Of a stretch of DNA of 64,000 bases, positions 23,433 through 34,249 are shown piece by piece. Below the pieces are notes generated by a model. It made no database searches and was not told where the DNA came from. It saw only the letters and a list, made by a program, of their open reading frames with translations. Source of the DNA: Phlegmacium glaucopus (taxonomy: Eukaryota; Basidiomycota; Agaricomycetes; Agaricales; Cortinariaceae); assembly GCA_015039465.1 (NCBI GenBank), contig MU130477.1, forward strand, positions 205,191-269,190, written 5' to 3'. The position numbers were made by a program, and so were the translations under genes. Within the stretch, counting starts at the first letter, position 1, and each line of letters opens with the position of its first letter.

Positions 23433-24094
23433 TGAATGCGAGGACCCTGGGCAATAGGCCAAGAGGCAAGGTCTGAGATTTCAAGTTTTTGTCCGGACAG
23501 AAATTTGCGATTCAGTGCGATTCTTGTCCGGATGGCACCTACCTACCATATCGATGTAGAAAACAGTAGATCGAGCGAAGAAATGTCTGGGTTGTTGACC
23601 TAGCTATTTTTTGGCCCAATTTTGTCCGGATCGGTAGATCAGGCCTCCTAGGGCTCGAGAAATATCTGTACTGCTCTCGCCTGCCTCGAAAAAGCACGAT
23701 TTGAGCGTACCATATCGTCTATGAGTAAACGGGTCAAGAATGCCTAACTGAGAGATGGCCTTCTCACAAATCTTTGTTTTACAACAAAATTATTATTATT
23801 TTAAGTCGAGAATAACATACAAAAAAGGAAGAAAAAAGAGGGGGAATCGAACCAGCAGCTTAACCAATATTGTCGGTCATTTGTACACTACACTATATTA
23901 GCGTCCTAAAAGTTGTCCGGATATGCAACCTCCTATCCCAATTTCCTCAAACTTGTCTGGATTCTGGCACTGGCTGCCTAGAAAAATTTGGCAAATCTTG
24001 TCCGGATTGACCCCAGTTGTCGATCAAAAAACCTCAAATCCTGTCCGGATTTGGACCCTTCCTCTTGGCCTATTGCGCGGGGTCCTTGAATGCG
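23433..24094. mobile_element. hAT-like MITE, copy 1, with 8-bp target duplication
   Basis: The element at 23441-24086 (646 bp) is flanked by a perfect direct repeat TGAATGCG (23433-23440 and 24087-24094). The left end AGGACCCTGGGCAATAGGCC is matched inverted at the right end, with a few mismatches over about 35 bp. The internal word TGTCCGGA or a close variant recurs about seven times in the subterminal parts. hAT elements make 8-bp duplications and use subterminal transposase-binding repeats. No ORF is present, so it is non-autonomous. Confidence 0.88.
23840..23912 (-). ncRNA. tRNA-like / Pol III box B segment inside the MITE (tentative)
   Basis: On the minus strand GGTTCGATTCCCCCTC fits the tRNA T-arm and box B consensus and is followed by a T-run (CTTTTTTC). 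Upstream, CTAATATAGTGTAGTG resembles a tRNA D-arm. A normal anticodon arm could not be drawn, so this may be a tRNA-derived relic, not a working gene. Confidence 0.3.
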
Positions 24095-25672
24095 TTGGGC
24101 TTGAAATTTGAAATACAAGGGTCAATATATAACATATGTTACATGTGTTAGCCTTCATCTAGAATTCAGCTGCAGGCTAAGGCCTCGACGGATTATTGAT
24201 AAGATTTGAAATACCTCGCTTCTTGTTTTGAAGTTGTGACTCAGTGCATAATTCTTTCTGTATGTAAACTTCGAGTTAATTTATACTAAGTAGTAAGTAT
24301 GGTGATCCGGATCATCCGGATTACTCCCTAACGGCCGAGGTCTGTATAACATCGCATCTACGTACATTATTAGAGTTTCATTTTGTGATGATACATTGAT
24401 AGAGAGCTCGAGTAGCGTGCTGTCGGACGACCTCTCTGGACAAAGTATTTAAAGAACAACCAGAGAAAGGCCAGGTTGATCCGTACAACGAAACACGATG
24501 TCACGGGGTTTTACCTGGTTTTACTGATATGGATAATTCATAATCCCAGGCCGACGTCGGTTCATTTGTCACAGAATTGAAGACTTCAAGTTCAATACTA
24601 TCCTTAGAACGTCTTTTGTGGCATTTGGGCCTCATCAACGTCGAGATTTTTATTTCTGAGGGATATTAGTAACTGTACGTTTTTTGCAACGTATTGTATC
24701 TCCTGTTATCACCTTTTCAGACCTTTTTCCCCCATAAATCACTTTCGTGCGATAAATTCTATGTTTCAAGTCGAGAGATCGGAAGCCTATAGGAAGGTAT
24801 GTAACTAGAAAATATTTCAAGGATCGTCTAGAGCATCTAATGATCTATTAAAACTTTGTCCATCCAGTTTTCCACAGTTGGTCAAGCAGGATTTTGGAAA
24901 GTGGGAAAGTCATGTTTTATTCGCCAGAAACTTACCCTAAGCAAAGCTTGGAAACCTCAATTGACTAATATATATGTTTGAGGCCTTAGTTTACCGTGAG
25001 GTTTTCGGATTTCGGCTTGGATGGTGACGTCACAGCCTCAGTTGAAATTCAGGGTAAAAATTCGGATCAATTACATAATCCTGGCTGCTGCCTGTGTCGC
25101 AGGATTCCCGCTTTAAAATACTGCAATTATTTCGCTGGAAGCAATGCTGCAAGCTTTTTTTAACCAGTTCCACCCCGATGGCAGCTCTTGGCTAACGTTG
25201 ACGACAAATCGATCAACTTGAACTTGGTGATAACCCAGGAACCCCAAAAGTTTCGGACTTTCCTGATATTTAAAGCGATTGTTCGGACCGTTTCTTTGGG
25301 TTCACACGCTTCCTTCGGTCCAAGGGTGTTGTTATTCAATTTCCACCATAAACTTTGATCTCGACTTCCGCCGAATTTCGAAATGGGGTTCCAAGCTTTT
25401 TTATCCCCAATACCAAAATTCTATAAAGCCTTCACTTTTGTTGGTCTTGTCTCATCAGCAAATCCTGCATTTGTTTATAGCTCGAGGATCCCAACCTCCA
25501 GCCTCCAAGCTTCAAGCTTCAAGTAGTGTCGCTTGCAAGCTTTGCATGTACTCGAACCAGCTTTGCAGCTCCCACAATTTTCATAGAGGCTCGAAACATT
25601 CTGTCGCTGGATTCCTTGTTCGGTTCTAATTTCACTCTCATACCGTTATAACCACCTCTACTCTGCCTTTCA
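24095..25672. other. INO1 upstream intergenic region
   Basis: No gene supported. It contains ATCCGGATCATCCGGAT at 24307-24323 (two overlapping palindromic ATCCGGAT words). The frame at 25279-25629 is pyrimidine-rich leader sequence. An obvious inositol-response element near INO1 was not found. Confidence 0.5.
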
Positions 25673-27519
25673 ATGGCATCACCACTGTCCACTTACACTT
25701 CAGGGTATAACACCCCCGACTCTGAACTTGAGTCGATGCTCGCCATCCACCCTACCGCCGTTCGCCGTCCCTATGCGATCACTGTTCAGTCTGAGAACAC
25801 GCTCTACTCGGACGAATATATCACTGCAAAGTTCGCCAACCGCAGTTCCGAGGTCACCGTCTCTGATGGGCACTTCACTATCAAACCCACCATACAGGAA
25901 TACGAATTTCAGACCAAGCGTGCTGTTTCCAAAACTGGGTCCGTTACTCTTTTCAATTTTTTTTGACATATACCAACTTACTTGCTGTCAGTTTGTTGAT
26001 GATTGGCGTTGGTGGTAACAATGGCTCGACTTTGTGCGCAACCATTCTTGCTAACCGTCATAACATTGTGTGGCATACCAAGGCTGGTATCCAGCAACCC
26101 AACTACATTGGGTCTCTCCTTCGCGCTTCCACCGTGCGCATTGGAACTGAGCCTGGTTCGGGCAAGGAGGTTCATGTCCCTGTTTCCGATGTTTTACCTA
26201 TGGTGCACCCTAACGACCTCGTTCTCGGAGGATGGGACATCTCAGGTCTTCCTATGGACAAAGCTATGCAGCGTTCGCAGGTCCTCGACTACGACCTTCA
26301 GCGTCAAGTAGCACCTTATATGTCACTTCTCGGGAAACCCCTTCCTTCCATCTATTATCCTGACTTTATTGCCGCTAACCAGGAAGCGCGCGCTGACAAC
26401 GTTATCCCTGGAAATGACAAGCAAGTTCATCTCGAACATATCCGTGCGGATATTCGCAAGTTCAAGCAGGATAACGACCTCGACCGTGTTGTAGTCTTCT
26501 GGACCGCTAACACTGAACGCTACAGCGACGTCATTCCCGGTGTCAACGATACCGCCGATAACCTTCTTGCTGCAATCAAGTCTTCCCATAGCGAGGTTTC
26601 TCCCTCCACTCTTTTTGCTGTTGCCGCTATACTTGAAGGCGAACCTTTCGTCAACGGTGCTCCCCAGAACACCTTCATTCCAGGAGCCATTGAGCTTGCT
26701 GAGCGTCACCACTCTTTTATTGGCGGTGACGATTTAAAATCCGGTCAAACTAAGCTCAAGTCTGTTCTGGCAGAATTCCTCGTCAATGCTGGCATTAAAC
26801 CCCTGTCCATTGCTTCTTACAATCACCTCGGAAATAATGATGGACACAACTTGTCTGCTGAGGCGCAGTTCAAGAGCAAGGAGATCAGTAAAAGTAGCGT
26901 TGTTGACGATATGGTTGACGCAAACCGTCTCCTTTACAAGGCTCCTCAGATTGGCCCCAAGGGATTACCCGTTGGGAAGGGTGAACACCCCGACCACGTT
27001 GTTGTCATCAAGTATGTTCCCGCTGTAGGTGACTCCAAGCGCGCCATCGACGAGTACTACTCCGAGATTTTCTGCGGCGGTCGCTCTACCATTAATATCT
27101 TCAATGAGTGCGAGGTCAGTATTCAATCGCTTAACGATATAGCTTTCTTCTTTCTGACGTCTAGCTAAATCTTGATCTGCTAGGACTCTCTCCTCGCTAC
27201 GCCTCTCATCTTGGACTTGGCAATCCTCACTGAGTTACTGACTCGTGTCAAGTACCGCAAGGTTGGCGAACAGAAGGATTTTGCGCCTTTATATTCCGTC
27301 ATGTCTCTCCTCAGCTACATGCTCAAAGCTCCTCTTGTTAAGCCCGGTACGTGCTTGTTCGATCACACTATCCCTTTTCACGTTCCCTTATCTGTTTCTA
27401 TAGGGACTGAGGTTGTCAACAGCCTTAACAGGCAACGACACGCCCTTGAGAGCTTCCTGAAGGCTTGCGTCGGCTTGGAAGGAAACACCGATTTGCTTCT
27501 TGAGACTAGAATCTGGTGA
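25673..27519 (+). CDS. INO1: Inositol-3-phosphate synthase
   Basis: Four exons (25673-25938, 25992-27114, 27184-27346, 27404-27519) sum to 1668 bp, giving 555 residues, normal for fungal INO1. The enzyme converts glucose 6-phosphate to inositol 3-phosphate with internal NAD+ turnover, the first step of inositol and hence phosphatidylinositol synthesis, in the cytosol. The NAD-binding [18 protein letters not shown] lies just after intron 1. Other family blocks are [54 protein letters not shown], and the C-terminal [15 protein letters not shown]. The start [11 protein letters not shown] fits in length. Codon use is strongly biased to C/T-ending codons (GTC, CTC, CTT), as in highly expressed genes. 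Confidence 0.97.
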
Positions 27520-28189
27520 TCTACTTGAGTCATGGGTCTCGTATCATGATACCGCGCCTACACACACTGCCCTCCTAGATATTTGGACATATAGATAATA
27601 TATACCCCTTAGAAGTCTCCTGTTCATTCAAATCACGAACGTTGTCAACGAGATTATTGAGATTGTTAGGCGATCATAATCAGGTGCCGTCCATCAGTCA
27701 CACGCCCCCCCAAAACAGCACTAGAAGTCGCTTATGTAAAGCGCGGACCTTGAATTTTAGTCGCGTCCATTTTACGCGACGGGGGAAGTAATGATTTTGC
27801 TACTTTTCAGCTTGAGCAGTGAGCACCAGAAAATATTTCTTTTGGGCTGAGACAGCAGGTGTTTTTGTGACTTAGTGATTTACTTGTCGGTCCCAGAAGC
27901 GGTATAGTAACTAAAGCTTTGATACCACAGGACTTCCCAGGACGCGTTCGTGAAATTGGTGTGCATGATATTTCTAGATCAGGTGCAGTGTCAGGTTGAA
28001 ATCTTTTCGGCGCTTACCTATTTTGGCCAATTTCGATGGTTTCTTGGATACAATCTATCCAGAGCACATATAAAAAGACATCGAACGTATGATAGGGGTT
28101 TCAAGCTGGTCTTCAACCCCAACAATCAACCCTTTCCTCAACTTCATCGTCATTATTATCAACAGATTCATTCACAAAAATAATTCCAG
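27520..28189. other. Intergenic between INO1 and secreted-protein gene
   Basis: Contains a perfect 7-bp-stem hairpin (GTCGCGT, loop, ACGCGAC) at about 27762-27782 and a weaker one (CGCTT / AAGCG) at about 27731-27745. A TATA-like CATATAAAAAG at about 28068 lies some 120 bp before the next start codon. Confidence 0.5.
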
Positions 28190-28775
28190 ATGCTTTTTAT
28201 CCCATCTCTCGTGCTCGTTGCATCTTTCATTACACAGGCCACCGTGCTCGCTGTACCCGTCCCACTCGATTATGGTGTATCTATCCACGCCCGTGCACCC
28301 TCATTGAATGACGAAGCTAGCCAAGGGCTCGTCGCTCGTGCCTATTCTTTTAAACTTTCTACCTATAAAAAGGGTACATCACTTGATTTCAATGTGTATC
28401 CGTTTGCTAACGTCCTATCCCCCTCCAGATAAAGCTGCATCTGACAAGAGATTTATGGCAGCTCAGAGTTTTAAAGGAAAACAAGCTGTAGCAGCTCAGG
28501 CTGTTAAACAAAAAGCTGCTCAAGATGCTGAAGCTGCTAAGACTGCTAAGGCTGTTGATGCTAAAGGTAAAGGTAAAACTCCAGCTATAGCTCCAAATAA
28601 ACCTCTACCTCCGATTCCTCCACCTTCGCGTCCGGCTCCACCTCCGCGTTCCGCTTCACTTCCACCTCCAGCTTCACATCCATTCCCACCTTCGCGTCCA
28701 GCTTCACCTGCGCCTCCAGCTTCACCTCCGAAGAAGGACCTGCCATATCAGTTGCCGCCGCTGAACTTCAACTAA
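28190..28775 (+). CDS. Small secreted protein with Ala/Lys-rich middle and Pro-rich tail
   Basis: Two exons (28190-28373, 28429-28775) sum to 531 bp, giving 176 residues. Residues 1-22 (MLFIPSLVLVASFITQATVL) form a clear signal peptide. The dipeptides HAR-AP and VAR-AY might be processing sites. Exon 2 gives KKDKAASDKRFMAAQ and a repetitive Ala/Lys/Gln stretch (likely helical), then a low-complexity Pro/Ser tail built on PPPSRPAP/PPASHPFPPSRP words. It is probably cell-wall associated or extracellular. No family was recognised. The promoter has a TATA-like box near 28068. Without splicing, exon 1 would end early in SPSR. Confidence 0.7.
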
Positions 28776-29702
28776 CTGCCTTTGGAAAGGTAGTCTTCCG
28801 CAGGAATAGTTTATAAACTACCGATAATCAGTTGATGATGAGTCGATCTCATACTGGAAAGGATAAGCCTGTGCAGGATGTGTATAAATATGCATAACAT
28901 GTAAAATTTTTTGTGAACCGTGTAATCTTACAATGTGTCACAGACGTATATCATTGCATATAAGTATATGACTGAAAACAGTATTATGTTTACCAAATAT
29001 TATAACTTAGAAGGAGACATTGTACCCAAAATTAAAGCGTTAACTAAAGCTTTTTGTGGAGTCTATCATGTGTGATGTGAAGGCAATGTTTTGCCACCAT
29101 TAACAAGCAGATTGTGTCTGCCTGGAGGCTTGATGGTAGTATCTCAACTCTAGGGGAGAAGTAAATTCAAGTAATACGTTTGAAATATTATTCTAAACAA
29201 ATATTAGTCTTGAGGTCGACCTCTACCTACCTAATAGCACCAAAACCCATGACTCAGGCCTCAGATGTCATCAACACTGGCAAAATCTCATCGTCAACCT
29301 CCATTGTCCAATCATCGTTACAGAAAGTCAGTTGAATACAGATTTTGCCGAGCGCTAAATACTCACTTATATAAACATCTCTCTACCTGAATAGTGTGGG
29401 TTCATACCCTACATCGTACATCATCATTACGATACATGCATTGACAACGCACTCTCTCAGATTTGTATTTGTATTTGTATTTGTATTTGTATTTGTATTT
29501 GTTGCCAAGGGAATGTTGATCTGATGGGTCAGCACTCCTAACTTTGACCAGAAAAATCATCTTTTCCTCGTACCTGCGACGTTGAACGTTCGAACTGCAC
29601 GTGTCTGACATTTGACCTACTAGTACCGCCAACCTCCAAGGTTTTCTTTAAATAACCTATTAATTTGTGTATGTATGGTGAGTAACAATTCTGAATTGTT
29701 AC
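28776..29702. other. Intergenic with simple repeat
   Basis: No gene supported. AT-rich. Contains the ATTTGT microsatellite at 29461-29502. Confidence 0.5.
29461..29502. repeat. ATTTGT hexanucleotide microsatellite
   Basis: About seven perfect tandem copies of ATTTGT. The minus-strand KYKYKY frame here is only its translation. Confidence 0.95.
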
Positions 29703-30605
29703 TCAACATATGTCTATATAATCTTGGTTGGCTTCTCTCTCTTCAATGTCTCCTTGAATCGCGTTCGCTCTACTAGGATCATTCTGCAATGTTGCCGTCT
29801 GGATGGGTCTGGGAGATATTCTGCGAAGACGGGCCATGCCTTTCAAAGGGATATTCTGAGGACCTATGGGGCCGATCGCCAACTGCTGAGCCTTATTTCT
29901 ATGAGATCGGCATAGCTTGACATTGAGTTCCTCTTCCCATTTACCTCCCCCCACGTCCACTGTCATGCAGCGCCGATGTAAAGCTTCGCTGTCGGGCTTA
30001 ATAGATGGCGCTGTGGATGATGAATCCGTGTCGCCATCAATTTCGAGATCCCGGGAGGAATACGTACGCCTGCCTGGAGCAAGCTGTGCGGCTGGATGAC
30101 CAGCGATCGGTTTCGACAGAACTGTTGGGTCGTCTGTCCACACATTTACTTCTGAGCCTTCGAGCCATCCATCTTCAGACCGCATCACATATTTTTTTGA
30201 ACGTTGGTTGGGTTTACTGACATGGCTTTCGAACAAGAAATATGGAATCGAGGAATAGCCTAGGCTAGAAATGGTCTTGTCTATCGGGTTCATGCTGTCG
30301 TTCAAACCTGAAGCGCATGGAAGGTTTCTTCCAGAGCCACTATGTTGGTGGTTGTGTGCGTGCGGTGCGATTAGAGACTCTTGCATGTCGAGGTTATCAA
30401 ACGCCTGCTGCCATCGAAGTTGCTGGTTACAACTCGCGAAATTGGTAGCTGCCTAAAGGGCACAAAAAAAATCAGTGTTTCGTTCGAATCGCAACAAACA
30501 GCAAGAGTGTGTGCGTACTTGGTGGAGGCCGCCCTTAAACTGGAGTAAGTGACGGGCTTGGGCTTTTAGTGCAAAAGCGTGAATCTTCTGATAAACGGAA
30601 GCCAT
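29703..30605 (-). CDS. Unrecognised protein; C-terminus formed from a dispersed repeat
   Basis: Two exons (30605-30519 and 30452-29703) sum to 837 bp, giving 278 residues. The start MASVYQKIHAFALKAQARHL leads through the splice (LHQ/AATNFASCNQQLRWQQAF) into a polar, Ser/Asp-rich region with DGDTDSSSTAPSIKPDSE. There is no signal peptide, membrane segment or known motif. Its last 50 or so residues (about LKGMARLRRISPRPIQTATL onward) are encoded antisense by the dispersed repeat also found in non-coding DNA at 2948-3056, so this end may be a recent addition. The frame is continuous across the splice. Function is unknown. Confidence 0.55.
29756..29861. repeat. Dispersed repeat, copy 2
   Basis: Matches 2948-3056 in the same orientation. 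Overlaps the 3' coding end of the preceding minus-strand gene. Confidence 0.75.
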
Positions 30606-31235
30606 GGAAAACAAATGTGTTTCGACCGTTCGATGGGAAACAAAAACTTTGTGTGATTCGAAGGCGAAGGTATGTTAGAGGATAAAATTCTGATGAGGGC
30701 GCCTCGTCGAGTTCTTGATTCAAGTACGTCGTACACGAAATAAAAAGTGAGTGGCTCGAGCAGAAAAACACTTCTTGAACTCTTCGAAGTAACTCTGTCA
30801 GACTCTATAAAGAGGTCAACTTCGCCGTTGGATTTGGTAGAATGATAGGTTAGTTGTGGTATAGTTTTCCGGGGTCAGGATTGAAGGATATTCTGGGAAT
30901 TCTGTTATGTGGCTTTATATGTGGTCCAGCCTGTCGAACCTCGAACTCAGCTCGGCTTGAAAATGTTCTTTGTTGCAAATCCATTATGGGTCTCCGACAA
31001 AGAGATCTGGCCACCATCCTCCGCCTCGTGTTCCTGAGTGGCACAATTCCTTTGTGATAATAACTCTTAGTCTATTTGTTGACACGATACTGAGTTTGAT
31101 GATACAAAGAGATTTTAAATATGCGACAGAAAACTCCGATCTTGATATATTGAGATTATGTAAGGGAATGGATGGGCCTATCTAAACAATAGATTTAGTG
31201 TACAAAAAAGGAGGGGGCTCCTGGGCGAGCGCGGC
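30606..31235. other. Intergenic, nothing recognised
   Basis: Upstream of the 29703-30605 gene and downstream of the membrane-protein gene. Short opposing frames at 30850-31057 are shadows of each other. Confidence 0.5.
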
Positions 31236-33299
31236 TTAAAATCTTCCCGAAGGAACCCTCCCTGAAGAAATGATCGAAGGGGTGCAAGTCGTGTCATCTG
31301 TATGGCGCCCGTATTCAGGCGGTACATCCGCGACCTCAGTTTCGTCTATAACATACACTTGTCTTGGGAGTGGATGTTGAGAATATGCGGGGCTAGAAGG
31401 AGGAAGTCGAACGTTTGAAGATGAAGAAGCAATATATGCTGCGTCATCTGGCACGGAGGACGGTGGTGGCTGTCTCTTAACATCCGGCGGGAAGTGCTCT
31501 TGCACGGACCCTCTATCGCTAGAAGGAGTCATTGGAGGTTCAGGAAGAGGCGGTCGTGGTGTGGATCGTCTGTTGGGGCGTAAAGGCTCAAGAGGAAGCT
31601 CGGGTGGCTCTCTGTTCCTGGATGTTTGGTGTGAGAACGACGATGAAACTGACATAGGTAAAGAAGGAGAACATGAAGATGGTCGAGTGAACGTCGATGA
31701 ATGTGATACTGATGACGCAGGATTAAAGGCCGATGAGGAGGCTGGCTGGTTTGGACGTAGAGGCTGTAACGATGGTGTGATAGTTGAAGGAACGATTGAT
31801 GGTGCTTTATATGGTTTTGTTGAAGAGAAATATTGGCTTGCGAAATAATTATGAGAAGGAGCTCTCTCCCGACGGCGTCGAACCCTAATGAGTAAAATAT
31901 AGACCAAGATTCCAATGAGTAGACCCAAGGCTGTGCCTCCAATACCTGTCCCAACGATGACCGAAACCGCTTCTTTTTTCGAGCTGAGATATCATCTTTA
32001 GTACCGCAGAGCAGTGAAAGATGATGGGTACAAACATTGTTCCAGGCGCAAGGCAACTCGTCGGTCCCAAGCCTCCTACTTGCATTGGTCCGTTTGCCCA
32101 CAGCAAACCATCCGAGCTGGACATGGCCAGGAAAAAGCGGTATCCGACAGGCTGCTTGTCATCAGCATAAATCATATTATGGGCAACAACAAAAAAAAGA
32201 ACGCACCAGAGACACCTGCCAAGAAATTGGATCCATCGTATCTGATGTCAAGTTATATGGTGGATGAAAACTTGGGGCAACCGTTAGCGTGAAGGGAGGC
32301 TTTCCGGTTTTTGGTGTAACTGATAGTGAGGTACACTAGAAATCACATGTAATTATTTCGGAAGTAGTGAAACATGAGAGCACACTTACCTGGTCAATAT
32401 AACCGTATTTCGACATCAACCCCAGAGGAACAGTTCCTGATACTGATAATTCGGATGGAGCGGTTACATTCTGACATGTTGGTGTAGTGACAGTGGTATT
32501 AGCAATGACAGTATATGTGGCCTGACATCCTCCCGAAACTCCGTTGCTATCAAACTGCGTTTGCGGTCAGTCAAGGGCTTCAAAAGCACTGGAACATCAG
32601 AAACTGACCATACAAATTTGATACTAAATGCAAGCCGAAGGCAGTTAGTAAGGAGAAAAAACTGAACAGTGTGATCATGGTATATACCTGTGTATTGGGC
32701 GCGAACGGTACATCCCATCCCTGCGTCTCAATTAGTTAATACTCAGAGTAACTGTGAGTAGAGGACATACGAAAGCCGACCCAAAACCTGCATACACAAC
32801 ATAGGGCGTCTCCGATGTCCTTGAAGAAAAGTCAGTCTCCTGCGGAGAAAGTCAAACAATGGAAAAAGGCCGTACGACGTGTATATTTGAAAGAAGTACG
32901 GTGCGACTGGTGGAGGGCTGTCCAAAAACTATAAATCCAATTGCACTGGTCAATAAGCAAGAATGTAGCTCACCCTGTATCGTTTCCGTTCCGACCCCAC
33001 CCTATATTTATCCTCTCACATTGAGCTGGTTTGATGAAAATGGATAAGCTTCAACACCATCTTCACTTCTCACTGAACATGCACCTGTGACTGGAATCGG
33101 AAGCTGCTGGCCAGGTTTGCCATAATCGAAATGGAAGCCCTTTGTTATTAAATTAAATGTTAGTTCATAACTTGCGGGCAGCGGGAACTTGACTTACAGG
33201 CACGAGGAAAGGAGTGACTGTGGCAAGAGCGCCTTGAATAGATCCCAGCAAGGCCAAAAAGCAGATGATTGGCAGTTGGAGCACAGCAGAGGCGCCCAT
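31236..33299 (-). CDS. Single-pass membrane protein with fungal extracellular domain and Pro/Ser-rich cytoplasmic tail
   Basis: ATG 33299 begins a signal peptide (MGASAVLQLPIICFLALLGS). Short exons then encode an extracellular part with CERINIGWGRNGNDTG, PPPVAPYFFQIYTS, TPYVVYAGFGSAF, GWDVPFAPNTQ, DSNGVSGGCQATYTVIANTT and FFLAMSSSDGLLWANGP. A membrane segment SVIVGTGIGGTALGLLIGIL continues to about residue VYILLI and is followed by RVRRRRER, a cytoplasmic stop-transfer signal. The tail to 31236 is Pro/Ser-rich with repeated PPLPEPP and PSS words, and ends SGRF. I recognise this arrangement from agaricomycete surface proteins, but no function is known to me. Exon ends are approximate; several introns are only 45-60 bp. 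Confidence 0.65.
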
Positions 33300-34070
33300 G
33301 GCGTGAGACTTTTGGATGGTACGATGAGGATGGGGGGAGGAGGCAGGGGCTGTACCTAATTCAAATCATTAGTGAGGTTTTGTTATAGTCAATGCCGGGA
33401 ACAGACCGAACCCGAACTGATGGAAGATCATTGACAATAATGAAACTGCCATGATGCTGTCAGAATTGAAACATTCTGCCTAAAACCGAAGTAAATATAT
33501 TTTATGGAGCAAGTCACCTACATGGTCACCTACATTGGTCACCATACAAGTACTGCAAGAGAAACTCGCCCAAATTTTTGACCCTTTTCCTTATTCCTTT
33601 AACGGATAGGAAGGAAACAGTCATGGGGGTTGAAACTCAAGAGCCATCCATATTAAGAAATATAAATATATATTATATAAGCGTCAAACTGCTTTGTGTC
33701 AAAGTCTACGAGACATTCGAAATTGAGTCCTTTCAAACTTTGGCCCTGTATGCGCCATCCGCGAACCATGCGGTGTTCCCACTTTCGGATGGTACTTACT
33801 GATGCATGGTCAATCGGCTGTAAAGTCTTAATCACGAGCCTGACTAAGTTGTGCTGACCACGAACCAACATTTTTTCTTCTTAACGCCACCAACGCCACC
33901 ATCAACTAATCCTTTTTAGATGAGAAATGTATAAAAAATGAACGTTAAGTAGCTGCTGACAACAAAGAAAAAGATTGCCACCCAAAATTGGCGGTTGTAC
34001 AAACCAAGGCACAAACTTGAAAGTAGCCGCTCACAATGATATAGGGCTTCGGCAATCAACGATCTTGCAT
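33300..34070. other. Intergenic, nothing recognised
   Basis: Upstream of the membrane-protein gene. No supported gene on either strand. Confidence 0.5.
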
Positions 34071-34249
34071 TACAGTCGAACCCCTCTTAACCCATACCTC
34101 TACTAAGCCATAACCCCCATAACCCATAGATTTTAGCGGGCACCAAACCGAAATTTACACCAAAACTGACCTCTCATAACCCATAACCTCCCATAACCCA
34201 TACCTTGGGCCATCCACCGACGGGTATGGTTAAGAGGGGTTCGACTGTA
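34071..34249. mobile_element. Tc1/mariner-like MITE with TA target duplication
   Basis: Element 34073-34247 (175 bp). It begins CAGTCGAACCCCTCTTAA and ends with the inverse (TTAAGAGGGGTTCGACTG); the inverted repeats are about 26 bp with one indel. TA flanks each side (34071-34072, 34248-34249). The interior repeats CCCATAACC. The TA duplication and CAGTCGAACC ends fit pogo/Tc1-mariner non-autonomous elements. Confidence 0.85.

Noticed and set aside
29402..29632. KYKYKY-repeat protein
   Set aside because: Only the translation of the ATTTGT microsatellite.
31561..31848. Plus-strand acidic frame opposite the membrane-protein tail
   Set aside because: Shadow of the Pro/Ser-rich tail, whose complement gives Glu/Gly-rich frames.
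33653..33871. Small ORFs at 33.6-33.9 kb
   Set aside because: Opposing shadows with no motif, signal peptide or conserved splice structure.
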